The notes: generated by a model not told the origin, from the letters alone. A stretch of DNA of 64,000 nt from Beroe forskalii (GCA_011033025.1 WFMF01000394.1:103921-167920), one strand, 5' to 3'. Counted from the first letter of the stretch, positions 12,184-21,972 are shown. Translations and numbers: made by a program.

Positions 12184-15100
12184 ATGGAATTCACTGATCT
12201 TATCAAAATAAAGAAGATAGAAAATGTAAGATGTTTGTTGGATGCATTCCAAGAAGCTCCCTCAGGTCCTGGTGTTTTGAGTGTGTCTGCACATGTTCTA
12301 TGCTTTGAGAGTAAAAATGCTAAGGTTTGAATGACTTGATTAGATGTGCTTATTAATTTTCTATATCCCAATACAGTAGGTACATGACTATCATTGTTCA
12401 CCATTGTCATACATCTCAAAAAATTCAAATACAATAATTACCAATGTTTGATGAATTGCAATTTTGAAACTTCACTCTGTTTTGATTTTGTGAAGAAGAA
12501 TTCTTAATTCATTAGTTAATTGAATCTTCTTTTTGATACTTATACAGTAATCAGTAGTTATACAGTAATACTTATACAGTAATCGTTATAAAGCTCATAA
12601 AAATGCTATGTGCACTGTCACAGCCTTTTGTTTTTAATGTTGTTTTCGTGGCACAGCTGTGCATTGATATAAGTTGATGTGCCACTATAATATAAAAGTT
12701 TAAATTATTATTATTATCAGTTATCCTTATATGTAAGCCACACAACTTTACAGCTGTAAAACAGCTCTGTCCTTATTCTTTGGCAGGAGTTGAGAAAAAG
12801 TCATCTGAGTTTTCCCTGATCGTAACAAAACATAATTGAATTCATTTCAGTTGCAACTATTGAATGGTTTGGTTGATACAATCACAATCAATGGTACCAA
12901 CTGCACCATATTCAGCAAAGATTTTCAGCAAATAACACTTATAATAGAAAATGTGAGATAACTTTCATTTCAAATCATTTTGGTAGGTAGTACCTACAGT
13001 AAATATTGGATAACATATTTGTTCCCACAAAAATCGATGTCTATCTGTGAAAGATTACAGGATTATAGTACAAAATGTTATATTGAAGGATTCTTCATTG
13101 TGTAGATAAATTTGTTGATCAATTATCATATTGCAATCATGAAAAATGCCTTGTTTTTTCATGATTCATCATCACATATCAACCACTATTGAAGTTACCT
13201 ATAAGTTATATGTTCTCATTCATATTTTCAGAAAGATGAGATTTGTCTTTTGGTGGAAACTTTAAACTGCCTCTCAAACCTTGATGATATAGAACTCACA
13301 TTGCCTTTCTATTGCAAACCAAAAACTAAGGTATGTATTTTACTAATCACTCCTGTTCTGTTTCATAATGGGACAATATGGTGTATCATGTTATTTGCCA
13401 ATGTTCAACTTGTGTCAACCTCAAGAAAAATTGAATTGGGACAAGGACAATTGGAACAAATAGGTTCTATAAGTCACTCATTGCCAGGGACTGAACTACC
13501 AAGTATACAATGAGCTACTGGAGCTAGAATGGTTGGAATTCCCTCCAAACTCCTCTTGGGACATCTCTACAGCTAACCTCCATTTCAAGATATGGGCTCA
13601 ATAGACCTTTAATTAGCTCTGTAAGCTAAGTACTTCAGTAAACCTTATTTGTGTATTATTAGGTATTCCTTATCATTAATCAGGTATCGATTCAATTTGC
13701 AACACAGTTACATCATATGAAAGCCAGAATAAAACCCAGCTCTGGCTACTAACATGTGTCACCGAATTGTTACACTTTTCCATATATGCCACAAACGAGA
13801 TTCGAGCGAAGGTAAATCCGTGGTCGAGTGTAGGTATTAGGTAAAGTTGTATGACTGGTCAGTGGTCATCACCCATTCGCTCAATGAAGCAATGAAGATG
13901 TGCAGAAAAATGAGAGGCTTGTAATCACTCGTTAAGAAGGTGTGATTGGAGGGGCTGGTCATCACTTATCAAGGAAGGCGTGGTTGGAGTAGAAGGGGCT
14001 GGTCATCACTCGTCAAGGAAGGCGTGGTAGGAGTAGGAGGGGCTGGTAATCACTCGTCAAGGAAGGCGTAGTAGGAGTAGGAGGGGCTGGTTATCACTCG
14101 TCAAGGGAGGCGTGATATGAGTAGAAGGGGCTGGTCATCACTCGTCAAGGAAGGCGTGGTAGGAGTAGGAGGGGCTGGTCATCACTCGTCAAGGAAGGCG
14201 TGATATGAGTAGAAGGGGCTGGTCATCACACGTCAAGAAAGGCGTGGTAGGAGTAGGAGGGGCTGGTCATCACTCGTCAAGGAAGGCGTGATATGAGTAG
14301 AAGGGGCTGGTCATCACTCGTCAAGAAAGGCGTGGTAGGAGTAGGAGGGGTTGGTCATCACTCGTCAAGAAAGGCGTGGTAGGAGCAGGAGGTGCTGGTC
14401 ATCACTCGTCAAGGAAGGTGTGGTAGGAGGGGCTGGTCATCACTCGTCCAGGAAGGCGTTGAAGAAGTAGGAGGGGTTGGTCATCACTCGTCAAGGAAGG
14501 CGTGGTAGGAGCAGGAGTGGTCAACAAATGTCATGAATAATGACTCCACCCACTGTGGGGGGCTTTATATATGTGTCTGTTGACACCCAATCAAACATGA
14601 CGAATGCGCGCATTCCACATTCCATCGCTTATAACGTTGACAACATTCGTATGTTATGACGTATGACGTATTTTGATTCGTACGCATTCCACATTCCAGC
14701 CGTATGAAGTTGACACCGTTCGTATTTTATGACGTATTTTGATTCGTACGCATTCCACATTAAATTCCTTATCACGTTGCCACCATTCGTATCCAAGGAC
14801 ATATCATGAAGAATATCGATTATCGAATTGCTCGCATTCCACATCCCGTCCAATTTTGCAAGGAAACACTTCTTACATATTGTTCCACTTTTGGCGAAAC
14901 AACATGTGTTTCTGGCTGTGGCGCAATCGCCTCCCACAATTTGACTGTAAAAAGCCAGGTATTTCGCGCGAACGACTAAACATTATTGCGCGCGCAGAGA
15001 ATTAACAAATTCGACCACGTGGTTTTCCCATTCAAGTGTAGAGAACAACTCTATCTTTATTTCAAAGATAATCATCTGCAATACTGTGGGAACCATCCTC

Positions 15101-17679
15101 TCCCACATCTAATCCTTTTCTCCTTTGAATAACACCCTTTGTTTTGATTTTAAGAAATATTTCGATCGACTTCTCTGAAGTTTTCCTAAATCTCCCTAAT
15201 TAACTGCCACATTAATTAAGTGTTACACTGAAGTATTAAATTTCAGATAACAGAATGTTACGCCGAGTACTTGGTAATTCCTAAAGGTTGGGAGGATGTA
15301 ATGTTGAAGTTATCGGAATGCAGGAGTCAGGGCATGACACCTAAACCTACTTTCCTATACAAGCATCCTATACATGGCAAGGTAATGGGGTGGGGGTGGG
15401 GGGGGGTAGGGTTAGGGGGGTTAAGGGGTGAGGGTAAAGGGGGAGGGCTAGAGGGGCATGACACCTAAACCTACTTTCCTATACAAGCATCCTATACATG
15501 GCAAGGTAATGTGTGATTGAAATTACTCTGCAGTACCTTGCAAGCGGGGAGTTGGTCGAATAAGCGGCGGGTTGGGGATTCCCGAAGTTTTGTACAATGG
15601 GGGGGGGGGTTCGACAAATAAGCGGTGGGTTTTGTTACCTTGCTTCTAACTCAAAGCAGGCATGCTTTAGATATGGTTAATTGAGTATGATACTCCGTAG
15701 TGTATTGTTTATTTTCAGTGCATGGTGATAGTAGCTGGCACCCCCGTCAAGACACCGACCCTACAATACCGGCTACTGGACAAGGAATACAAAGACCTGG
15801 ACACTCTCTACATGCAGAGTGTGGTAGAGTGCACTGGACGCGCGGCTCTAGTCTCTGAGAGCCTCTTGAAAGATATCATACCTCAGTTAGTATTATCAGG
15901 TTCAAGTCAAACGTAAGCAACCACGCAGGTACTCATTTTAGGGGTATTCAGGTGCAGCTTCTGATTACTAAATTGCTCTTTCATCATTGATCAAATTTAG
16001 TTATTTCAAGTTATTTTCATGCGACAAAATCGACTCGAAGTTCGAACTTCAGATAAGTTAAATAAACGTGAGTACGAGAAGTGGCACCATCTCAAGCTGC
16101 ATCTGCCACCTGACGCCCTGAAAGTGTACATATCTGAGATGACAAAGAAGGAAACGTGGGTGTCTGGCAACAAGAAGTGGCTGGATTTGGTTTGGTTCTT
16201 CCTCTGCTCAACCGACACTCTCATCACGAATATTACCGAGGTGTGTGCTAAAATTAAACTCTCCTTTAAATTTCGACGTTTTGCAATCCCCCTCGCAAAC
16301 TCCCCTTCTCTCATCTCCCACTCCCCTTATTCCTCTTAATTCTCTCTCTTTTTACACTCCCACTACCCTATTCTACCACTCTTCCACACTTTCCACTCCT
16401 TCATCCCCCACTCCCGCATCCCTTCCACTCCCTAATACCTCCCACTCCCTCATCCCTCCCACTCCTCTATCACTCCCACTCCCCCCTTTAGTTTGGTCGG
16501 AGTCTCCTGATAGAAGTTTACCCTCGAATCCTGTCTTCCCTCCTGCAAATCTGCATGGAGTCCCGGTATCGGACCCTCTACGGTCTCCTCACTTCCATAA
16601 TCCGCAAAGACTGGCTCCACTCCGGCTACAACTTCAGGTACCTTCGGGAGCAACCCCGGAAAACCCGGAAAGATATAAAAATTGGCAAATGGGAGATAAT
16701 TTTCGGGTTTTATGGTGGTTTCTAAGATGGCTAAACAGATGAAAATCGCCGTTTTTTGGGTCCAAAATTCGATTTTCTTTGATCCCCAAAATTTCGATCC
16801 CCAGATTTGTTGTCCCACAAAAATTTTCTCGTATCGAAAATCGTTCCACTTTTCAGACACGAGTCTGCAGACAACTCCTGCTCGGAATTCCTTCTGTTTC
16901 TTCATGCCCTGAGGCAGCTCACTCTCTGGTAAGCTTCCGGTAAACCAGAAATTTATTAGATGGATTTCTCCCATCCCCAGCGCGCAAACTTGGAGGGTCG
17001 TGTTGCATGAAAAGCTGACAACGATAATCACAACATCCTACTAAAATTTATTTATTCATTCGGAAAAATTTATTGTGATAATCTGTATTAATGTAACCCA
17101 TATAAATGTATCCATTGCAGGTACCCCTCATCGTTTCAATACACGGCGGAGTTCCTAGCCGAGCTGCACACCCACTCAAACTCTTCCCGATACGGGGACT
17201 TCGTGTGTAACACTGAGGCGGAGTGTAGAGATTACGATGCTGCTCACAGGTAATGGTGGCTGATAATGTCGTTTCGGTGACATAGTTGCAATATGCATGG
17301 TGAATCACCATATCGACTTGTGATTGGCAACATTAACCTGCCTAATGAATGAAACGCAATGGGCAGTGCCATTTGCTTTTTATTCATTTTTCGAACTTAA
17401 ATTGGGGTTTGTTGAGGTAATATAACTTCTTCTGCCTTTCTCAGGACGGTATCGCTGTGGGAGGGACGGTTTGCGGACGGTGAGTGGGACGTTAAGAGCG
17501 TTAACCCTGGCTACCGTCCAAGTAAGACGATCCTGCGACCCTGGGTGTTCGCTCCGTATAGCGTCCAGGACTGGGCGAGTGTCTTTCTGAGACACAGAAC
17601 TATTGACAGGGAGAGGGAGAAGGTGGGGAAGAGGAGGTTCGTGTTGCATGCCAAACACAAGGCTATGTCAGAGGAGTGA
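12184..17679 (+). CDS. MTMR9: Divergent myotubularin-related pseudophosphatase, MTMR9 type, eleven exons
   Basis: Exons: 12184-12324, 12851-12952, 13232-13330, 13488-13589, 15247-15381, 15719-15899, 16053-16240, 16492-16637, 16857-16928, 17121-17249, 17445-17679; about 509 aa (human MTMR9 is 549). The start MEFTDLIK parallels MEFAELIK of MTMR9. Exons 1-3 form the PH-GRAM region. Exon 4 carries the SSWDIS then AN motif, exon 5 AEYLVIP, exon 8 SRYRTLYGLLTSII then KDWLHSG, exon 9 EFLLFLHALRQL, exon 10 SSRYGDFVCNTEAE and exon 11 TVSLWE, all in myotubularin order. The catalytic CX5R loop is absent: LLIEVYPR stands in its place, so the protein is a predicted pseudophosphatase. MTMR9 normally activates MTMR6/7/8 as a partner in phosphoinositide control; that role here is inferred. 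Uncertain points: the exon 4 donor is AT rather than GT, and the exon 6/7 junction (donor 15900 or 15913; acceptor 16011 or 16053) was chosen by reading phase. Confidence 0.86.
13488..13589 (+). CDS. MTMR9: MTMR9-type exon 4, no GT donor
   Basis: This exon fills the gap between the PH-GRAM domain and the AEYLVIP strand: 34 codons in phase 0, with NSSWDISTANLHFK aligning to the family's W-x-I/L-S-x-x-N-x-x-Y/F motif. With exon 5 the spacing from W to the final P is within one residue of MTM1. Its acceptor is TTGCCAG. The base after TTCAAG is A, giving AAG|ATATGGG instead of AAG|GTATGGG. The next GT donor (13620) lies beyond an in-frame TAG. Confidence 0.7.
13912..14525 (-). repeat. 44-bp minisatellite of copy 2, about 14 units
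   Basis: Reverse complement of the array at 5175-6003. Plus-strand units read GGGGCTGGTCATCACTCGTC then AAGGAAGGCGTGGTAGGAGT then AGGA. A variant unit with GATATGAGTAGAAG alternates with the standard one at about 14100-14330, so dimers were amplified here. Confidence 0.9.
14525..14585 (-). promoter_or_regulatory. TATA-like box of copy 2
   Basis: The reverse complement shows CACATATATAAAGCCCCCCA then CAGTGGGTGGAGTCATTATT, nearly identical to copy 1 although the flanking repeat units have drifted. It points antisense to the host gene and could start an antisense intronic transcript; this is inference. Confidence 0.4.
15330..15511 (+). repeat. Tandem duplication of the exon 5 end with its splice donor, G-rich spacer
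   Basis: The last 52 bases of MTMR9-type exon 5 plus GGTAATG (15330-15387) recur without change at 15454-15511, an offset of 124 bases. Between them lies a G-rich spacer with many GGGG runs and one TAGGGTTAGGGG stretch, able in principle to form a G-quadruplex. The second copy keeps an intact donor. Confidence 0.9.
15588..15640 (+). repeat. G-run and short direct repeats in intron 5
   Basis: A run of about eleven G at 15599-15610 sits between two similar segments, AAGCGGCGGGTT (15563) and AAGCGGTGGGTTTTG (15621). It is a small local duplication with a homopolymer tract. Confidence 0.55.
16275..16490 (+). repeat. Expanded pyrimidine tract before MTMR9-type exon 8
   Basis: More than 200 bases are almost entirely C and T, with repeated CTCCCACTCCCTCATCCCT-like units leading to the acceptor CCCCCCTTTAG at 16491. 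The polypyrimidine tract of the 3' splice site appears to have been amplified into a degenerate tandem repeat. Confidence 0.8.
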
Positions 17680-17998
17680 CATAGGCTATGTCAGAGGAGT
17701 GACATAGCCAAACACAAGGCTATGTCAGAGGAGTGACATAGGCTATGTCAGAGGAGTGACATAGGCTATGTCAGAGGAGTGACATAGCCCAACACAAGGC
17801 TATGTCAGAGGAGTGACATAGGCTATGTTAGAGAAGTGACATAGCCAAACACAAGGCTATGTCAGAGGAGTGACATAGGCTATGTCAGAGGAGTGACATA
17901 GCCAAACACAAGGCTATGTCAGAGGAGTGACATAGCCCAAAACAAGGCTATGTCAGAGGAGTGACATAGCCAAACATAAGGCTATGTCAGAGGAGTGG
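17648..17998 (+). repeat. Minisatellite grown from the MTMR9-type stop-codon region
   Basis: Units of 34 and 23 bases contain GGCTATGTCAGAGGAGTGAC and ATAGCCAAACACAA. The first unit is the end of the open reading frame (HAKHKAMSEE then TGA). About eleven copies follow, so the last codons and the stop codon are tandemly amplified into the 3' UTR. Because the first TGA terminates translation, protein length is unaffected. Confidence 0.92.
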
Positions 17999-18293
17999 AT
18001 TAGTGAGAGTTTAGGCCGTGGTTTTTTGACGAATTTTGAAATTCATTTATCATGTCATGTGGGTCCTTATATTTTTCTTATTTAATCATGATTTTAATTT
18101 TTATCAACAGTTAGGCCAGCTCATAATATGTTTATATATGTACAGTAAATAGAATCGTGTTTTTATGTTTTAATTCATTGTTTCAATTCATGTAAAGATT
18201 TATATTTTGATTTCGATACCCTTTTTTAATCACCATAATTATGTTTTTGTCAGATTGCTTTAATTGTATTTTTGTCAGATAGCTTTAATTGTT

Positions 18294-18299
18294 AATAAA
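18294..18299 (+). promoter_or_regulatory. Candidate polyadenylation signal of the MTMR9-type gene
   Basis: AATAAA follows 615 bases after the stop codon, just past a locally duplicated TTTGTCAGATNGCTTTAATTG stretch. It is the first canonical hexamer in a plausible position. Confidence 0.5.
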
Positions 18300-18610
18300 G
18301 ATTTAATTTCATTGTTAATCATCTATGATCCATTATCAGAATGATATTTCCCAATGAATATCCTCATTTAACTATGCTATCATAATAATTATACCAATTT
18401 ATGTTTTTTTGATTCTCCACTTTCGTGCCAAATTTTTCGCACAATTGTTAGTCAAGGGTGCCTCTGGTGTCATCATCGTGGATTTACATGCATTTGAAAA
18501 TCCTTTGGGTGAGCGTATACGCCGCTATTATGGTAATTGGAAACCCTAATATTGATAATCCTGTTACGATCCTCAAAGTGTTAGAAAATAATTTCCATTC
18601 CTTTTAGCTG

Positions 18611-18816
18611 TCAATGGACAATGGAGATCAGACATCACTACGGGAGATCAGCGGATTTGACTGGTTTCAACGAGCCGTGCGGATAGCACCAGGCAACTGA
18701 ACTGGATGGATTTTCTCAGGAGACTTGAATGGATTTTCAACTTATCAGAACACTGAACCTGACCCAGCTGGCAACATTGCACAAGCAAACTGATAACGAA
18801 GAAATGACTAATGAGG
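18611..18816 (+). other. Candidate orphan 5' exon
   Basis: Bounded by an acceptor-like TTCCTTTTAG and a strong donor GAG|GTAAGA at 18817. It contains three short frames. The last starts at the ATG at 18729 with MDFQLIRTLNLTQLATL and stays open into the donor in phase 0. I found no downstream exon that continues it; joining to homeobox exon 1 hits a stop. It may be a UTR exon, a lncRNA exon or chance. Confidence 0.3.
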
Positions 18817-18942
18817 TAAGAGTTGTCTATATACTTGCAATCTTGTATATACTGACCATTGTTTTGAAAGCATGAAGGAACAAGCAGGTATTATAATCTG
18901 TAGCAATCCTCTAAAGCTATTTAAACCGGACTGCTCAATTAC

Positions 18943-19314
18943 ACCCGGGTTCCTGTTACGAGAAAACTCGCGAGAAAACTCGCAAGAAAACTTACGAGAA
19001 ATATTTTCGCCGCAGTTCCTGTACAAAAATTTTCGCGAGAAAACCACTTTTTTCCTCGCGAGAATACTCGCGAGAAATTTGAACACGTTTTTGCACATTT
19101 TCCTCGCGAGAATTCTCGCAAGGAAAATACGAAAAAGGAATAATTGATTTTGGATGGAATGTTACACATAATGGGAATATCGAATTGTGAGTGTCAATTA
19201 CGTCCAAGCAAAACAAAAAACTCGTGTACAGGAACTATGTTGATGAAAGTCCTGATTTCTCGCAAGTTTTCTTGCAAGTTTTTTCGTGAGTTTTTCTCGT
19301 ACAGGAACCCGGGT
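18943..19314. mobile_element. Foldback/MITE-like element with ACCCGGGTTCCTGT ends
   Basis: The left end ACCCGGGTTCCTGTTACGAG matches the reverse complement of the right end CTCGTACAGGAACCCGGGT. Inside each end are repeated ACTCGCGAGAAA and AACTTGCAAGAAA-like words, making long imperfect inverted arms with many TCGCGAGAAA motifs. No open frame of transposase type is present. I could not define a target-site duplication. Confidence 0.75.
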
Positions 19315-20004
19315 TGACCCATCACAAAGCAAGGTCAGTGTCAGTTCGCTCTATGATAGGTTAATCCTTGAACATCACAAAAGATGTTCTAATGCCATGA
19401 AAGGTAAATTTTATTCGTCAAGAACAGTCCACAACTTGGTGTTTAGCCAAGTTGACCATTAATTTAGCTTTATTCGATTATTTTGGAAGCCCCCATTGTT
19501 TCGGAAGCCCCATTATATTTTATACTTGTTATATTGGAACCATTAATCATTAATTTCGGACAAGTTACAAAAGAATAAATATTTTGCTGCGGTCTTTACT
19601 CACGATTAGGTAAAACAGTGAACAGTTAATAAAATGTCACGTGTACCGTGTACCGGGTACGGTGAACCCCCTCCCCTAAATTTAATATTGAAGGGCTAAT
19701 GTATAAGTATTCGTTGTGGAATGTGGAACCATGATATACTTGGCTGCGAAATTCTGAAAAAGGCTACATAAACTTTTCATGGTTCGGAATGGTTGATCAG
19801 GGACGTTTTCGTAAGTTCGTTTGTAAACCCACGATGGGCTGACCAAAAAATGCGCATAAAAGTTTGTAACCGCTGCCCTATTCACATATAAAAGGCGTTT
19901 TAATAGATTTACCCATAGCTATAATATAGTAAATCTGATTGTACCCACTACCCATGAACCTTCAAACATAATGAAGTAATTAGGCTCCTGTTCACCTCGA
20001 GGAG

Positions 20005-20555
20005 TAATAATTATAATCATTTTGATTGTTTCCACTTTACAATCACTGCTATTACAGTGCCTTTCAGAATAAAACAGCAGTACAATTCTAAGATGAGAAG
20101 TACGTACGGTACGTACTTTTAAATCAACTGTACTAGTACGTACTTTTAAATCCTGGTGGAAAGTATGTTCGGGGAAATTCATAAACTAATTGCTATACGC
20201 GGGAAAAGCCGGAGCGTGCGGCACAGAATAATATATGAGACAAATCTAGAACTCTGCAGAAGCGTTTTAGGGCGTGATTCACGTGCAAATGTGCTAATGT
20301 GTGTAACAATAATGATCGAATCTCCACGAGAAATTTTGATTTTCAAAATAAAAATATTTAATCGTACGCCCGGTACGGGTACGTACTTTTCAAATGGTCC
20401 GTACTAGTACGTACTTGTGGCCCGGTATCATACGTACTTCTCATCTTAGGTACAATTATAATATTATTATAATTGTACTGCTGTTTTATATTCTGAATTG
20501 CACTGTAATAGTAGTGACTGTTGAGTGGAAACAATCAAAATTATTATAATGTGCC
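20005..20555. mobile_element. Foldback element split by an inner insertion
   Basis: The left arm (20005-20087) and right arm (about 20450-20555) are inverted copies at roughly 90 percent identity, sharing TTTGATTGTTTCCACTTTAC-like and ACAGCAGTACAATT-like segments. The centre of the original palindrome is an AT-rich GTACAATTATAAT hairpin. The element at 20088-20449 has landed in it, so this foldback is the older insertion. Confidence 0.78.
20088..20449. mobile_element. 362-bp MITE with 8-bp target duplication (hAT-like by TSD length)
   Basis: Perfect 19-bp terminal inverted repeats CTAAGATGAGAAGTACGTA, flanked by identical 8-bp copies of GTACAATT at 20080-20087 and 20450-20457. Subterminal GTACGTACTTTT words are repeated. 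An 8-bp duplication is typical of hAT elements, but the ends do not start with the usual CA(G), so the class rests on the duplication length alone. No transposase is encoded. Confidence 0.85.
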
Positions 20556-20825
20556 TCAGGCACATTGTCCACTTTACGCTTTTTACGTTATATATTGAGG
20601 TGCTTTGTTTCAAGTCTGAAGCATAATGATATTTTAGGTTGATCAGTTGTGGCTGGCAAAGTTTTAAAGCTTCAATCTAGAGACAGAGTGGTCTGTATGG
20701 TTTAAATTTGTAATTTTATACTTGAACTTCATTATATAAAAAGGTTCAGTCTGTTTTTCACATACTTCCTATAATCCCTAACCGGGAAGAGTACGGGAAG
20801 GGAGCTATTATACACGGAGTTTTAG

Positions 20826-20985
20826 GGGATCATTCACATATTACGTAATCACCTAGGGGGAGGGGGGTTTCCAAATGATTACGTTACATGTTATTGTAAC
20901 AAATACAACTACTGTAAACTTGATTACGAGGGGGAGGGGGGTTAAAATCGGCCAAAAATTGATTACGTAATATGTGAACGATCCC
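20826..20985. mobile_element. 160-bp MITE, PIF/Harbinger-like, copy 1
   Basis: Terminal inverted repeats of about 26 bases, GGGATCATTCACATATTACG at the left and its near-complement CGTAATATGTGAACGATCCC at the right. The element is flanked by TAG (20823-20825 and 20986-20988). A 3-bp duplication and GGG ends suit PIF/Harbinger-derived MITEs. The interior has two AGGGGGAGGGGGG runs. Confidence 0.85.
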
Positions 20986-21235
20986 TAGTTAACACAGAAA
21001 CACACGCGTCCAATTCCAGTGACATTGACCAATCAGCGCGCCAGTTGAACATACAAAGTCGAAACTTGTGCGCTGATTGGTCACTTTCAAGATTATTGCG
21101 CCAATGCGCCAAGCATTAGTTGCGCTTTCTGTGCGTAAACTTAGAAACTTATTTTATGTAGAAACATGGTAAAGCACATACCCTTCTGACACTTCACATT
21201 GGTCACTAAGAGTCACGAGATTATCAATGTTTGAA

Positions 21236-21262
21236 GCAGTGAGTTGATGACGTCCCACCGCC
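21236..21262 (+). repeat. CRE-containing unit, partial copy
   Basis: GTGAGTTGATGACGTCCCAC then CGCCTA matches the 3' half of the dispersed unit. The second Harbinger-like MITE starts only a few bases downstream. Confidence 0.65.
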
Positions 21263-21268
21263 TACTTA

Positions 21269-21425
21269 GGGATTGTTCACATATTACGTAATCACCTAGA
21301 GGGGGGAGGGGGTTTCCAAATGATTACGTTACATGTTATTGTAACAAACTACTGTAAACTTGATTACGAGGGGGAGGGGGGTTTAAATCGGCCAAAAAGT
21401 GATTACGTTATATGTGAACGATCCC
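21269..21425. mobile_element. 157-bp MITE, PIF/Harbinger-like, copy 2
   Basis: About 93 percent identical to the copy at 20826-20985 by eye and in the same orientation, with a few interior bases missing. It is flanked by TTA on both sides (21266-21268 and 21426-21428), which fits the TWA preference of PIF/Harbinger transposases. Two close relatives 280 bp apart suggest recent local activity. Confidence 0.87.
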
Positions 21426-21685
21426 TTACAGAGGAGAAATATGAGATCCATTCTGAAATTTGCGATCGCGCGGCACCATATATACGTACGTTGATATACT
21501 GTTTAATCAGTATCACGCACGTACAAATGACAGTTTTGTGGAAATTTCAGGCACCAATCTCAGAAGTGTGTTATACCCCAAGGTTTTGTACCTGTATGAG
21601 GTTTATGTTTTGTCTAGGACGGCCTCATTAATTATGGATACTCCGGTTATTACCAGTAGATATGGGCCTGCCAGATATACTGCCT

Positions 21686-21735
21686 GATGACGTCATTATA
21701 ATACCTAAAACTAGTACTTTAGTGACGTAACACAG
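21686..21735 (+). repeat. CRE-containing unit copy
   Basis: GATGACGTCATTATAAT, a variable middle, then TAGTGACGTAAC about 37 bases further on. Confidence 0.6.
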
Positions 21736-21907
21736 CGTATATTCAGGTTTAGGTTACACAATATATTGTTATGATAACATTGCATATAAATTTCTAATAT
21801 GTTAAATCCGTTGTGTCCCACTCTCTCTCTCACGACACTGTTTTGTTACTTGTCCGCACACTGCCAGAAGACATGCCGTGCTATGGAAAATATAAAAATA
21901 TAGGCGG

Positions 21908-21972
21908 GTAGGATGACGTCATTATCATAGCTCAGTGTAGTGAATTGATGACGTTGATAACGGCCTATTTCT
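21908..21972 (+). repeat. CRE-containing unit copy with CGGCCTATT tail
   Basis: GATGACGTCATTATCATAGC, then GTAGTGAATTGATGACGTTG, then CGGCCTATTTCTCGCGCG. It is closely matched by the copy at 51793-51850, 30 kb away, including the flanking sequence, so the repeated segment is longer than the 36-bp core. Confidence 0.8.

Larger units (their letters stand above)
13788..14920 (-). mobile_element. Composite repeat element, copy 2, inserted in MTMR9-type intron 4
   Basis: Inverted relative to copy 1. Read on the minus strand it has AAAAGTGGAACA, several 74-bp units (about 14850-14625), the TATATAAAG segment (about 14570-14540), the 44-bp minisatellite (14525-13912) and the terminal segment GTTCGAGTG-like/ATTTACCTTCGCTCGAATCT reaching about 13795. 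The element fills most of the intron between exons 4 and 5 and lies antisense to the gene. Confidence 0.75.

Noticed and set aside
12222-12228. GTAAGA after GAAAAT in MTMR9-type exon 1, a possible donor
   Set aside because: The reading frame across it aligns continuously with MTMR9 through the PH-GRAM start, so splicing there would remove conserved residues.
15913-15918. Strong GTAAGC donor for MTMR9-type exon 6
   Set aside because: It leaves phase 2, and none of the five AG sites before exon 7 accepts phase 2 in the frame of that exon. The weaker GTTCAA donor at 15900 (phase 1) agrees with three of them. Kept as an alternative only.
16245-16742. A 165-residue Ser/Pro/Leu-rich plus-strand frame and a 193-residue minus-strand frame
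   Set aside because: They overlap the pyrimidine-rich tract and MTMR9-type exon 8 in other frames. Low complexity explains the openness.
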